Positions 43,140 to 52,352 of a DNA stretch of 64,000 nucleotides are shown here, piece by piece (the first letter of the stretch is position 1; each line of letters opens with the position of its first letter). The DNA lies in NCBI GenBank assembly GCA_945878865.1, contig CAMCUD010000011.1, forward strand, positions 62,001 to 126,000, written 5' to 3'. Source of the stretch: Bifidobacterium breve (GTDB lineage: Bacteria; Actinomycetota; Thermoleophilia; Solirubrobacterales; Solirubrobacteraceae). Under the pieces are notes generated by a model, which was not told the DNA's origin, made no database searches, and saw only the letters and a list, made by a program, of their open reading frames with translations. The position numbers and the translations under genes were made by a program.

Positions 43140-43819
43140 GCACCGATCGCGAGCTGCTGGATCGCGCGCTCGGCTACCCGTTCCGCGAGTCGGCGCCCGA
43201 GCCGCCCGACGCGGCGCCCGCGCGCCTCCCTGCCGGCCACGCCGTGGTCCTGGCGTTCGGGGCGAACGCCAGCCGGGTGGTCCTGGCGCGCAAGCTCGGC
43301 ACGGCTGCGGCGGCCTCCGTCATGTGCCTTGAAGCCCGCGTCAGTGGCGCGGACACCGTCTTCTCCGCCCACGTGTCGCCGTACGGGGCGATTCCCGCGA
43401 CGCTCCATCCGTCGCCCGGCGTCGTCCTCACCGCGCGCGTGCTCGTCCTCGATCGTGCGCTGCTCACGGCGCTGGACGCGACCGAGCCGAACTACGAGCG
43501 GGAGCCACTCGGTGCGCCTGTCCGGGTCGAGGTGCCGGGGCACGGCCCGATCGTCGCGGAGGCGTATCGCTCGCGTCACGGCGCACTGGATCTGGGGGAC
43601 GGGCCGGTCTCCTTGTCCGCGGTGCCCGCGCGGCACCGGACGCTTCGTGCGTGGTCGCAGCGCGAGATCCACGCCGCCGTTCGCGACCGCCTCGAGCCCG
43701 GCGCCGACCTCGAGGCGTTCGTCCTCGCCGCCGCGCGCGACGGCGCGGTTCGCGCCGCGCGCACCGCACGGATGAGGGAGCTCGGAGAACCGGCGCGCGG
43801 CCGCCGCTCGCGCGGGTAG
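43136..43819 (+). CDS. Gamma-glutamylcyclotransferase-like protein
   Basis: A 227-residue protein. VVLAFGANASRVVLARKL near residue 40 resembles the YGSNL start of GGCT/AIG2-like folds, and LDRALLTALDATEPNYEREP resembles their later LDxxEGxxYxR motif. The C-terminal 70 residues are helical and Arg-rich. The fold assignment is tentative. GTG at 43136 overlaps the C26 gene stop, so the two are translationally coupled. Confidence 0.5.
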   Translation: MSTDRELLDRALGYPFRESAPEPPDAAPARLPAGHAVVLAFGANASRVVLARKLGTAAAASVMCLEARVSGADTVFSAHVSPYGAIPATLHPSPGVVLTARVLVLDRALLTALDATEPNYEREPLGAPVRVEVPGHGPIVAEAYRSRHGALDLGDGPVSLSAVPARHRTLRAWSQREIHAAVRDRLEPGADLEAFVLAAARDGAVRAARTARMRELGEPARGRRSRG

Positions 43820-43820
43820 G

Positions 43821-43855
43821 GTCGCGCCGCCCGGGACGGACCCCGGGCCCGCGAC
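43821..43855 (+). terminator. GC hairpin after the C26-GGCT operon
   Basis: GTCGCG...CCCGGG pairs with CCCGGG...CGCGAC with a small internal loop, starting two bases after the stop. It may be a terminator or part of the leader of the membrane-protein gene that starts at 43865. Confidence 0.45.
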
Positions 43856-43864
43856 CTCACCTTC

Positions 43865-46297
43865 ATGGATCTGCTCCTCTCCTGGATCGTCTTTCCCGCC
43901 GCCGCGCTGGCGCTCTGCGGGGGGATCGGACTGCTGGTGGAACGTGCCTCAGGGACGCGGATCTCCGGCCCGCTCCTCCCCGGCGTGGGGCTCTGCGGGC
44001 TCGTGGTGGCCACGCAGGTGACCACCACCTGGGCATGGTCGGCACCTGCCACGGTCTGGGTCGCGCTCGCCCTTGCCCTCGCCGGCGCCGGGCTCGGCCG
44101 CGCGCGCCTGCGCCGGCTGCGGCCCGACGGCTGGGCGGTCGCTGCCGCGCTCGTCACGTTCGCGATCGCCGCCTCGCCGGTGGTCCTGTCGGGCAGCGCG
44201 ACGTTCGCGGGCTACACCGTGCTGGCCGACACCTCGATCCACGTCATGGGGGCGGAGGCGCTGCTCGACCACGGGCGGGACTTCGCCTCGCTGCCCGATT
44301 CGACGTATCGCGGGGCGCTCGTGAGCTACTACAACGGCAGCGCGTACCCCGCCGGCGCGCCGACCGCGCTCGGCACGATCTCGCGCGTCGTGGGGGCCGA
44401 TCCGCTGTGGACGTTCGCGCCGTTCATGGTGCTGCTCCTCGCCCAGCTCGCGCTCGCGCTCTACGCGCTGGCCGGGACGGCGCTGCCGCGCGGCGCGCTG
44501 CGGGCCGGGGTCGCGACGGTTGCCGCGCAGCCGGCGATCGTGTTCACGTACGCGCTGCAGGGCAGCGTCAAGGAGGTCGGGGCGGCGTCGCTCGTCGGGC
44601 TCATCGCCGCGCTGGTCCCCTGGTACGTGGGGCGACGTGAGGAGGGAGACGGGCCCCGCCCGGTGGTCGTCCTCGCCGTCGCGACGGCCGCTGCGGCCGC
44701 GGTCGTCGGGGCTGTCGCCCTGGTGTGGGCGGGGCCGCTGCTGGCGGTCGCGCTCGTCCTCGGCACCCGCCGCGCGCCTGGGCACGGGCGCCTGGACACC
44801 ATCGTCTCCGCCGGCGTCCTGGGGCTCGTGGTCCTCGCGCTCAGCGTGCAGACCCTCAACGGCCTCGGGACGTATCTCGACGTGACGAACAGCGGCCGGA
44901 CCCCGGAGGCGCGCACGGGCAACCTCAAGCAGCCGCTGAGCCCCGCGCAGAGCCTCGGCGTCTGGCTGCGCGGCGACCACCGCGACCGCCCGGACGGGCC
45001 GCGCAAGCCGGCCACGATCCTCCTGGAGATCCTCGTCGCCGCGACGGCGCTGCTCGGAGCGGTCGTGCTGGCACGCCGGCGGATCTGGGCGCCGCCCGTG
45101 TTCCTCGCGGTGATGGCCGGGGCCACCGTGCTGCTGGCGTGGCAGGGGACGAACTGGAGTGACGCGAAGGCGTACATGATCGCGTCGGTGGCGCCGGTGT
45201 TCGTCGCGCTGCTCGGGGCGGCGTACCTCCTGCGCGACGCCGGCGTCCCGCGGCTCGGCCGGGCGGCCGCCGCCGCGGCGCTCACCGCGATCGGCCTCGG
45301 CGTCCTGGCCTCCAACGCGCTCGCCTATCGCGAGGTGTCGCTGGCGCCGCGCGACCGGCTCGAGGAGCTCGCGTCGGTCGCCGACCGGTTCGCCGGGAAG
45401 GGCCCCGTGCTCACCCCGGAGTACGAGGAGTTCGCCAAGGTCGTCCTCCGCGACCTCGCGCCCGAGAGCCCCGTGGAGGGTTGGCGCAGCCGTGCGCTCC
45501 AGCTCGCCGACCCGGCGCATGCACCGAACCTCCTGGGCACGTCCGTGGAGAACGGGCAGCTCGCCGACGCGTACGTGCGCCAGTTCCCGCTCATGGTGGT
45601 GCGCCGCGGGTTCTCCGAGAGCCGCGCGCCGGAGGGCTACCGGCTGGCGTGGCAGGGCCGCTGGTACGACGTGTGGCAGCGCGACGACGCCGCCCGGAAG
45701 GTCCTCGCGACGCTGCCACTCGGTCGCGGCCGGCAGGCCGCGGCGGTGCCCGACTGCGCCGCCGTCGCGCGGCTCGCGGACACGGCCCGCGCCGCGGGGG
45801 GCACGCTGACCTATGTCGCGCGCGAGCCCACGCCGATCTTCGCCCCGGGCCGCGTCAAGCACGCGTGGAACTGGGTGACGGAGTCCGGCGACCCCGACGC
45901 GGTGGCCCTGTTCGGCCCGGGCCGCGCGCGCGGCGCGATCACGGTCACGACGCCGGGGCGGTACGCCGTGTGGATGGAGACCCGGCTGGGCCGCCCGGCG
46001 CAGGTTCTCGTCGACGGTCGCGTCGTCGGGCAGGTCCGCGACCGGCTGAACCCGCGGCGGTCCGCCGAGCGCGTCGCGGTCGTCGATCTGCCCGCTGGAC
46101 GCCACACGGTAGAGGTGCTCGTGGGCGGTGGCGGCCTGCGCCCTGGGGACGCCGGCGTGAACCGGATCATCGGCGCGATCGGCTTCACGCGAGAGGACAG
46201 CGCGCGCCTGCCGGTGCGGACGATCCCCGTCGCGCGGTGGCGCGAGTTGTGCGGCCGGTCGCTGGACTGGATCGCCGCCGTCGGACCTGCCCGTTAG
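43865..46297 (+). CDS. Large GT-C-like membrane protein with C-terminal beta-sandwich
   Basis: An 810-residue protein. Residues 1 to about 470 contain 11-13 membrane helices; the first large outer loop carries acidic residues in VLADTSIHVMGAEALLDHGRDF, typical of GT-C glycosyltransferases using lipid-linked sugars. The last 330 residues are outside the membrane and include a beta-sandwich-like segment (YAVWMETRLGRPAQVLVDGR). It may transfer or bind a glycan. No exact family is recognised. ATG at 43865 follows a structured leader. Its TAG stop at 46295 starts the -10 box of the next gene. Confidence 0.65.
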   Translation: MDLLLSWIVFPAAALALCGGIGLLVERASGTRISGPLLPGVGLCGLVVATQVTTTWAWSAPATVWVALALALAGAGLGRARLRRLRPDGWAVAAALVTFAIAASPVVLSGSATFAGYTVLADTSIHVMGAEALLDHGRDFASLPDSTYRGALVSYYNGSAYPAGAPTALGTISRVVGADPLWTFAPFMVLLLAQLALALYALAGTALPRGALRAGVATVAAQPAIVFTYALQGSVKEVGAASLVGLIAALVPWYVGRREEGDGPRPVVVLAVATAAAAAVVGAVALVWAGPLLAVALVLGTRRAPGHGRLDTIVSAGVLGLVVLALSVQTLNGLGTYLDVTNSGRTPEARTGNLKQPLSPAQSLGVWLRGDHRDRPDGPRKPATILLEILVAATALLGAVVLARRRIWAPPVFLAVMAGATVLLAWQGTNWSDAKAYMIASVAPVFVALLGAAYLLRDAGVPRLGRAAAAAALTAIGLGVLASNALAYREVSLAPRDRLEELASVADRFAGKGPVLTPEYEEFAKVVLRDLAPESPVEGWRSRALQLADPAHAPNLLGTSVENGQLADAYVRQFPLMVVRRGFSESRAPEGYRLAWQGRWYDVWQRDDAARKVLATLPLGRGRQAAAVPDCAAVARLADTARAAGGTLTYVAREPTPIFAPGRVKHAWNWVTESGDPDAVALFGPGRARGAITVTTPGRYAVWMETRLGRPAQVLVDGRVVGQVRDRLNPRRSAERVAVVDLPAGRHTVEVLVGGGGLRPGDAGVNRIIGAIGFTREDSARLPVRTIPVARWRELCGRSLDWIAAVGPAR

Positions 46298-46300
46298 GCT
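46295..46300 (+). promoter_or_regulatory. -10-like TAGGCT built on a stop codon
   Basis: TAGGCT starts with the stop codon of the upstream membrane-protein gene and ends eight bases before the GTG of the winged-helix gene. Confidence 0.45.
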
Positions 46301-46308
46301 CGCGTCCG

Positions 46309-46605
46309 GTGAGCTGGACCTTTCTGACGAATCACGCCCACGTGCTGATGTGCATCGCGCGGGACCCGGAGACGCGGCTGCGCGATGTGGCCACGGACGT
46401 CGGGATCACCGAGCGCGCCGCGCAGCGCATCGTCGGCGAGCTCGAGGACGCGGGATATCTCGTGCGTCGCCGCGAAGGGCGCCGCAACGTCTACGAGCTG
46501 CGCGCCGACCGTCCGCTGCGCCATCCGCTGGACCACGAGCACGACGTCGGCGAGCTGCTGAAGGTCCTCGGCAAGCCGCGCGGAAGCCGCAGCGGATCCG
46601 ACTAG
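46309..46605 (+). CDS. Winged-helix (MarR-like) transcriptional regulator
   Basis: A 98-residue single winged-helix protein: LTNHAHVLMCIARDPETRL, then LRDVATDVGITERAAQRIVG as recognition HTH, and YLVRRREGRRNVYEL as the wing. No effector domain. The GTG start agrees with the TAGGCT spacing. It lies between two membrane-protein genes and may control them. An in-frame extension upstream is only the 3' end of the membrane-protein gene. Confidence 0.75.
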   Translation: MSWTFLTNHAHVLMCIARDPETRLRDVATDVGITERAAQRIVGELEDAGYLVRRREGRRNVYELRADRPLRHPLDHEHDVGELLKVLGKPRGSRSGSD

Positions 46606-46678
46606 GCCGATGGCCGACGAGCGTGCCGCAGACTGGCAGTCGGTCCGCGGGCGCGACCTATACTCGGCCGCACCTGCG

Positions 46679-47800
46679 ATGGACGCGACCGTGAAGCGTG
46701 ACGTCGACCTTCACCACGAGGACGACGGGCTTGACGAGGAAGCGCCACAGCTGCGGATCACCCGGCGGGGAGCGCTGTTGTTCCTGCTCTTCGTCGCCGC
46801 TGCGCTGGCGTTCCTCTACTTCGTGCTGCCGCAGATCGCGGGCCTCGACGAGACGTGGGGCAAGATCGAGGAGGGCGACCCGTGGTGGCTCGCCGCCGCC
46901 GGCGCGTTCACCGGCCTGTCGTTCCTCGGCTACGTCGTCCTGTTCCGCGGCGTGTTCCGCGACGCGCCGCGCATCGACATGCGCGCGAGCTACCAGATCA
47001 CGATGGCGGGGCTCGCCGCGACCCGCGTGTTCGCCGCGGGCGGCGCGGGCGGGCTCGTCCTGCAGGCGTGGGCGCTGCGCGCCGCCGGGATGGCGCGCCG
47101 CCGGGTCGCCGACCAGACGCTCGTCTTCCTCATGCTCACGTACATCGTCTACATGAGCGCGCTGGTCATCTGCGGGTTCGGGTTGTGGTTCGGGATCTTC
47201 AGCGGGCCGGATGGCTTCGCGCTCACGGTCGTTCCCGCGCTCTTCGGGCTGACGGTCATCGTCGTCGGCCTGCTCTGCTCGGCGATTCCGACCGACCTGC
47301 AGCGCCGGCTGGACGGCTACGCACAGCGCAGCGGCCGGATGGGGCGCATTGCGCAGCGCCTGGCCAACGGTCCCGCGGCTTTTTCGGCGGGCATCCGGGG
47401 CGCCTGGGTCCACCTGCGCCACGGTGACCCGGCGATCGCCGGGTCGATGGCCTACTGGGCGTTCAACATCCTCGTGCTGTGGGCGTCCTTCCACGCGTTC
47501 GGCGGCTCGCCGTCGGGCGCGGTGCTCGTCCTCGGCTATTTCGTCGGGATGCTCGGCAACCTGCTGCCGCTTCCGGGCGGCGTGGGCGGGGTCGACGGCG
47601 GGATGATCGGTGCGTTCGTCGCCTACGGCGTCGACCCGGGCACGGCGACGGTCGCGGTGCTCGTCTATCGCGCGTTCGCCTTCTGGCTGCCCACGATCCC
47701 CGGCGCGATCGCATACTTCCAGCTGCGTCACACCGTCCAGGGCTGGCGCGACGAGCGCCGCCGTCAACGCACCGCGGAGCTGGCCGCGGCCCGCGCGTAA
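46679..47800 (+). CDS. Flippase-like membrane protein (lysylphosphatidylglycerol synthase TM family)
   Basis: A 373-residue protein with about eight helices after an acidic cytoplasmic N-terminus. GLAATRVFAAGGAGGLVLQAW and LLPLPGGVGGVDGGMIGAF are the hallmark segments of the UPF0104/LPG_synthase_TM family, which includes proposed lipid flippases and glycolipid-linked proteins. TATACT at 46659-46664 lies 14 bases before the ATG at 46679, so an upstream in-frame ATG at 46610 is unlikely. It sits between putative glycosyltransferases, fitting a role in moving lipid-linked material. Confidence 0.82.
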   Translation: MDATVKRDVDLHHEDDGLDEEAPQLRITRRGALLFLLFVAAALAFLYFVLPQIAGLDETWGKIEEGDPWWLAAAGAFTGLSFLGYVVLFRGVFRDAPRIDMRASYQITMAGLAATRVFAAGGAGGLVLQAWALRAAGMARRRVADQTLVFLMLTYIVYMSALVICGFGLWFGIFSGPDGFALTVVPALFGLTVIVVGLLCSAIPTDLQRRLDGYAQRSGRMGRIAQRLANGPAAFSAGIRGAWVHLRHGDPAIAGSMAYWAFNILVLWASFHAFGGSPSGAVLVLGYFVGMLGNLLPLPGGVGGVDGGMIGAFVAYGVDPGTATVAVLVYRAFAFWLPTIPGAIAYFQLRHTVQGWRDERRRQRTAELAAARA

Positions 47801-47816
47801 CGTTTCTCCGACCCAC

Positions 47817-47822
47817 TATACT
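47817..47822 (+). promoter_or_regulatory. -10 box of trxB
   Basis: TATACT, close to consensus, ends seven bases before the GTG of trxB, so the transcript is probably leaderless. Confidence 0.6.
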
Positions 47823-47829
47823 TTGTGAA

Positions 47830-48873
47830 GTGAGCACCTCCGACCGCATCGAGAACGTCGTCATCATCGGCAGCGGCCCCGCCGGGTACACCGCCGCCCT
47901 CTACACCTCACGGGCCAACCTCGAGCCGCTCGTGCTCGAGGGCTTCATGTGGGGCGGCCTGCTCCAGCAGACCACCGACGTCGAGAACTTCCCCGGCTTC
48001 CCGAGCGGGATCATGGGTCCCGAGCTCATGCAGCAGATGCGCGACCAGGCCGAGCGCTTCGGCACGCGCTTCGTCACCGACGAGGCGACGAAGGTCGAGC
48101 TCGCCACCGAGGCCGGCGGCGTCCACAAGGTCCACGTCGGCGACGAGGTCCACCTGGCCCGCACGGTGATCCTCGCGATGGGCGCCGAGCACAAGAAGCT
48201 CGGCATCCCGGGCGAGGAGGAGCTGGGCGGCCGCGGCGTCTCGTACTGCGCGACCTGCGACGCGGCGTTCTTCCGCGATCGGCGCACGGTCATCGTCGGC
48301 GGCGGCGACAGCGCGATGGAAGAGGCGATCTTCCTGGCGAAGTTCTCCTCGGAGGTCGTGATCGTCCACCGTCGTGACGAGTTCCGCGCCTCGAAGATCA
48401 TGCTCGAGCGCGCCCGCGCGGTGGAGAACATCCGCTTCCTCACTCCGTACGCCGTCGAGGAGTTCATCCCCGGCGAGGACGGGTCGCTGGCGGTCGCCAA
48501 GCTGAAGAACACGCAGGGCGGCGAGGACACCGAGCTGGAGATCGACGGCGCGTTCATCGCCATCGGTCACGAGCCGCAGTCCACGATCGTCCAGGGCCAG
48601 ATCGACGTCGACGAGGACGGCTACGTCAAGGTGGACGGCCGCTCGACGCGGACGAACCTCCCGGGCGTGTTCGGCGCAGGCGACCTGGTGGACCACACGT
48701 ACCGCCAGGCGATCACCGCGGCGGGCTCGGGCTGTCAGGCCGCGCTGGACGCCGAGTGGTATCTGCGCGACACGCCGAACATCGAGACGCCCGCCGGCAT
48801 CGCCGAGGGCGACCTCGCCGAGCAGCAGTGGGGCCCGACCGAGTCGGCCGCCCCGATCAACCTGCCGCACTGA
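47830..48873 (+). CDS. trxB: Thioredoxin reductase
   Basis: A 347-residue flavoprotein that reduces thioredoxin with NADPH. FAD-binding IIGSGPAGYTAALYTSRA is near the N-terminus, the redox pair is Cys140-Cys143 (CATCD), the NADPH fold has IVGGGDSAMEEAIFLAKF with HRRDEFRAS, and the second FAD motif is GVFGAGDLVDHTYRQAITAA. About 30 extra residues follow the usual end. No thioredoxin gene is adjacent. Start GTG agrees with the TATACT spacing. Confidence 0.95.
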   Translation: MSTSDRIENVVIIGSGPAGYTAALYTSRANLEPLVLEGFMWGGLLQQTTDVENFPGFPSGIMGPELMQQMRDQAERFGTRFVTDEATKVELATEAGGVHKVHVGDEVHLARTVILAMGAEHKKLGIPGEEELGGRGVSYCATCDAAFFRDRRTVIVGGGDSAMEEAIFLAKFSSEVVIVHRRDEFRASKIMLERARAVENIRFLTPYAVEEFIPGEDGSLAVAKLKNTQGGEDTELEIDGAFIAIGHEPQSTIVQGQIDVDEDGYVKVDGRSTRTNLPGVFGAGDLVDHTYRQAITAAGSGCQAALDAEWYLRDTPNIETPAGIAEGDLAEQQWGPTESAAPINLPH

Positions 48874-48986
48874 CCGGCGTCGAGGCGGACGGGTAGCCTG
48901 CCCGTCCGCTGACGGCGACGAGCTCCCCACCCGCCCGCGGCACGCCGCGCACCCGTTTCGAGCGGATCGTCCCGCCCCTCGCCCTC

Positions 48987-50417
48987 GTGGCGCTGGGCCT
49001 GCTCGCGCTTGCGGCGATGCGGGCGTACCCGACGTACCCCAACTACGACTCGCTCATGGCGCTGGTCTGGGGGCGCGACATCCTCGACGGAACGCTGCCC
49101 GCGTTCGACGCGTACCGCGCGCCGACCGAGCATCCGCTGCTCGTCGCGATCGGCATCCCACTCTCCGCGCTCGGCGACACCGGCGAGCGGCTCATGGTGC
49201 TCTTCGGGGTCGGGGGCTACGTCGCGCTCGTCGCGGGCGTCTACCGCCTCGGGCGCGTCACGATCCTCGTCGCGGGCGGCCTGGTCGCGGCGCTGCTCGT
49301 CGCATCGCGCCTGAACCTCGCGCTGCTCGCGTCGATCGCGTTCCTCGACATCCCGTACTGCGCGCTCATCGTCTGGGCGGCGGCGCTGGAGGTCGAACGG
49401 CCCCGGCGCGGAGGCGCGGTCTGGGTGCTCCTGGCGCTCGCCGGACTGCTGCGGCCCGAGGCGTGGGCGCTGGCGTTCCTCTACGCGGTGTGGATCGGCT
49501 GGCCGCTGGACTGGCGTGGCCGGGCGCGGGCGGTGGGGCTGGCGGCGGTCGCGCCGGTGGTGTGGTCGATCACCGACCTCATCGTGACCGGCAACCCGGT
49601 GTTCTCCCTGACGTACACGGACGGGTCGGCCGCGGACCTCCAGCGCGAGCGGCCACTGACGAGCCTGCCGTGGCTCATGGTCCGGCTGCTCGCCGAGATC
49701 CTGAAGTGGCCGGTCCTCCTCGCGGCCCTCGTGGGTGTCGTGCTCGCGGTCGTGCTGCGCCGGCGGCAGTTCCTCGTACCGGCGGTGCTCGTCGTCGTGA
49801 CCTGCGCGGAGTACCTCGTCATCGCCTCCGGCGGACTGGCCGTGGTCTATCGCTACCTCCTGGTGGCCGCGCTGGCGCTCGCGGTGTTCGCCGCGCTGGC
49901 GTTGACGGGGTGGCTGACCATCCCGCGTGGGCGTGCCAGGACGGTCTGGACGGCGCTCGCCGTCGGGTCGATGGTCATCGGCGGCGCCTACACGATCACG
50001 CACACGAACCCGGCGAAGATCCGCGTGGAGCTGCGCGAGCGCGAACGGATCCGCGCCAACCTCCGGGCGGTCCTGACCGACCCGGCGGTGACCGCGGCGC
50101 GACGGTGCGGGCCGCTGACGGTGCCCAACCACAAGCTCATCCCCGAGGTGCGGTGGATCCTCGATCTGCCGCAGGGCGGGGTGCTGGCGCGGTCGCAGCC
50201 CGGTGTCCGTCCGCAGACGGCGGGCGTGGCGATCATCATCGACCGCCGGGTCGAGCGCCGGCCCGCCCTGAACGTGTTCGAGGTGCCCCGCGATCGCGGG
50301 CTGCTCCTCCAGTTGCCGCCCGCGGGATTCCGGCCCATCGCGGGGAACCGGGACTTCGCCGCGTGGGCACGTTGCGCGGACGATCCTCCAGTGGTCCGCG
50401 ACGTCCGTCCGGGGTAG
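48987..50417 (+). CDS. GT-C-like membrane glycosyltransferase
   Basis: A protein of at least 476 residues with about 10 helices. The first outer loop holds YPTYPNYDSLMALVWGRDIL and YRAPTEHPLLVA, a pattern like PMT/ArnT-type (GT39/GT83) transferases, with the acidic residue in NYD. The GTG at 48987 is the first conventional start, but the frame is open from a CTG at 48909 that lies nine bases after TAGCCT (48894-48899); the extra 26 residues would be a basic cytoplasmic leader. Its TAG stop starts the -10 of asnB. Substrate unknown. Confidence 0.7.
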   Translation: MALGLLALAAMRAYPTYPNYDSLMALVWGRDILDGTLPAFDAYRAPTEHPLLVAIGIPLSALGDTGERLMVLFGVGGYVALVAGVYRLGRVTILVAGGLVAALLVASRLNLALLASIAFLDIPYCALIVWAAALEVERPRRGGAVWVLLALAGLLRPEAWALAFLYAVWIGWPLDWRGRARAVGLAAVAPVVWSITDLIVTGNPVFSLTYTDGSAADLQRERPLTSLPWLMVRLLAEILKWPVLLAALVGVVLAVVLRRRQFLVPAVLVVVTCAEYLVIASGGLAVVYRYLLVAALALAVFAALALTGWLTIPRGRARTVWTALAVGSMVIGGAYTITHTNPAKIRVELRERERIRANLRAVLTDPAVTAARRCGPLTVPNHKLIPEVRWILDLPQGGVLARSQPGVRPQTAGVAIIIDRRVERRPALNVFEVPRDRGLLLQLPPAGFRPIAGNRDFAAWARCADDPPVVRDVRPG

Positions 50418-50420
50418 GGT
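50415..50420 (+). promoter_or_regulatory. -10-like TAGGGT built on a stop codon
   Basis: TAGGGT begins with the stop codon of the membrane glycosyltransferase gene and ends nine bases before the GTG of asnB. Confidence 0.45.
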
Positions 50421-50429
50421 GCGCGCAGC

Positions 50430-52352
50430 GTGTGTGGCGTCTGCGGCCTGCTCTCCCTCGATGGCGTCACCTCGCCGGACCCCGCACGCATGCGCGCGAT
50501 GCGCGCGGCGCTCGCCCATCGCGGGCCTGACGGCGAAGGGGAGGTCCTGTCCGGGCCCCTCGCGCTCGGCGCCCGCCGCCTCGCGCTCGTCGACCTCGCC
50601 CACGGCGACCAGCCGATCGCCAACGAGGACGGCACCGTCCACGTCGCGCTGAACGGCGAGATCTACAACCACGGCGCGCTGCGCCGGGACCTCCAGCGCC
50701 GCGGGCATCGGTTCGCCACCGGGTGCGACACCGAGGTCCTCGTCCACCTCTACGAGGAGGACGGGCCGGCGATGGTGCATCGCCTGCGCGGGATGTTCGC
50801 CTTCGCCGTGTGGGACGCGCCGCGGGGGCGCCTGCTGCTCGCGCGCGACCCGTTCGGCATCAAGCCGCTGCTCTACGCGCAAGATGACCGGCGGCTGGCG
50901 TTCGCGTCGGAGATGAAGGCACTGCTGCGTCTCGACGACGTGCCGCGCGATCTCGATGAGGACGCGTTGACCACGTACCTGACGGTCAACGCGGTGCCCG
51001 CGCCGCGCACGATGCTGCGAGCCGTCCGCAAGCTGCCGGCCGGGCACCTCCTGCTCGCCGGCCGCGACGGCGTGCGCGTGGAGCGGTGGGCGCACGACCG
51101 GCCGGCGCCCGTCGACGCGCTGCGCGACGGCGATGAGCAGGCGCTCGCCGGCGAGCTGCGGGCGCGCCTGGAGGACTCCGTGGACGCGCACCTCCGTGCC
51201 GATGTCCCGGTTGGCGTGCTGCTCAGCGGCGGAGTGGACTCCGGCGTCTTGGCTGCGCTGGCCACGCAACGGGCGAGCGGGCGGGTTCCCACCTTCACGG
51301 TCGGCTTCCCCGAGCGGTCGTTCGATGAGCTCGAGCCGGCACGCGCCGTCGCGACCCGGCTGGGGACGGACCACCACGAGCTCGTCGTCGAGCCGGGTGA
51401 CGCGTCGGTGCTCGCCGAGGTCGCCTGGAGCATCGATGAGCCGCGCGGTGACGCGACGGCGCTGCCGTACTGGCTGGCCGCGCGGCACGCCGGCACGCGC
51501 GTGAAGGCCGTCCTGTCGGGCGAGGGCGGCGACGAGCTGTTCGCCGGCTACCAGACGTACACCGCCAGCCGCCTCGGCGCGGCAGGCGCACGGGCCGCGG
51601 CGGCCGCGGCGCCGCTCGTCGCGCGGCTGCCCAGCTCGTCACGGCGGCTGAGCGCCGACTTCCGCATCCGGCGCTTGGCGATGGGCGCCGGTCTCGGGCC
51701 GCTCGAGCGCCACCACGCCTTCAAGGAGATTCTCACCGCCGAGCAGCGTGCTGCCGTCGCGGCGCCCGGGGCGCTCGGGGCCGCCGATCCGCTCGAGGCC
51801 CATCGCCGGCTGTTCGCCGAGGCGGCCGGCGCCGAGCCGATCGCGCGGCTCCAGCACGTGGATGCCGGGACGTTCCTCGCCGACGACCTGCTCGTGCAGG
51901 CCGACCGGGCGGGCATGGCGCACGGGGTGGAGGTGCGCGTGCCGTTCCTCGACCGCGAGGTCGCCGCGTTCGCGCGAGCGCTGCCCGATCGCCACAAGCT
52001 GCGCGGCTTGCAGACCAAGCGGCTGCTGCGCCTGGCGGCGGCGCCCCTGCTGCCACGCGAGATCGTCGACGGGCCGAAGCGCGGGTTCGTCCCGCCCGCG
52101 GCCGCGTGGCTGCGCGGGGAGCTCGAGCCCGTCGCCCGGGACATCCTCGGCGAGGAGACGCTGCGCCGCCAGGGGATCCTGCGCCCCGAGGCGGTGACCG
52201 CGCTGCTGGATCGCCACGTCGCGCGGCGTGAGGACCTCAGCCGGCCGATCTGGGCGCTCATGGCGCTGACGCTCTGGCGCGACGCGGTGCTGGCGGCGCC
52301 TTCGGGGGCCCTCGACCTGACGCCGCCATACGGCGTAGCCTCCGCGTCATGA
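50430..52352 (+). CDS. asnB: Asparagine synthase (glutamine-hydrolysing)
   Basis: A 640-residue class II amidotransferase. The GTG start is followed at once by the nucleophile cysteine (VCGVCGLLSLDG); LNGEIYNHGALR follows. The synthetase domain has LLSGGVDSGVLAAL and SGEGGDELFAGYQTY. It amidates aspartate or, in many envelope clusters, a carboxyl group of a sugar or amino acid on a polymer. Its location between a putative glycosyltransferase and a secreted beta-propeller gene makes the second role possible. The last codons contain TAGCCT, the -10 of the next gene, whose ATG overlaps the stop. Confidence 0.93.
   Translation: MCGVCGLLSLDGVTSPDPARMRAMRAALAHRGPDGEGEVLSGPLALGARRLALVDLAHGDQPIANEDGTVHVALNGEIYNHGALRRDLQRRGHRFATGCDTEVLVHLYEEDGPAMVHRLRGMFAFAVWDAPRGRLLLARDPFGIKPLLYAQDDRRLAFASEMKALLRLDDVPRDLDEDALTTYLTVNAVPAPRTMLRAVRKLPAGHLLLAGRDGVRVERWAHDRPAPVDALRDGDEQALAGELRARLEDSVDAHLRADVPVGVLLSGGVDSGVLAALATQRASGRVPTFTVGFPERSFDELEPARAVATRLGTDHHELVVEPGDASVLAEVAWSIDEPRGDATALPYWLAARHAGTRVKAVLSGEGGDELFAGYQTYTASRLGAAGARAAAAAAPLVARLPSSSRRLSADFRIRRLAMGAGLGPLERHHAFKEILTAEQRAAVAAPGALGAADPLEAHRRLFAEAAGAEPIARLQHVDAGTFLADDLLVQADRAGMAHGVEVRVPFLDREVAAFARALPDRHKLRGLQTKRLLRLAAAPLLPREIVDGPKRGFVPPAAAWLRGELEPVARDILGEETLRRQGILRPEAVTALLDRHVARREDLSRPIWALMALTLWRDAVLAAPSGALDLTPPYGVASAS

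Noticed and set aside
46610-46678. Upstream ATG for the flippase-like protein
   Set aside because: The extension contains the TATACT box that fits the ATG at 46679.
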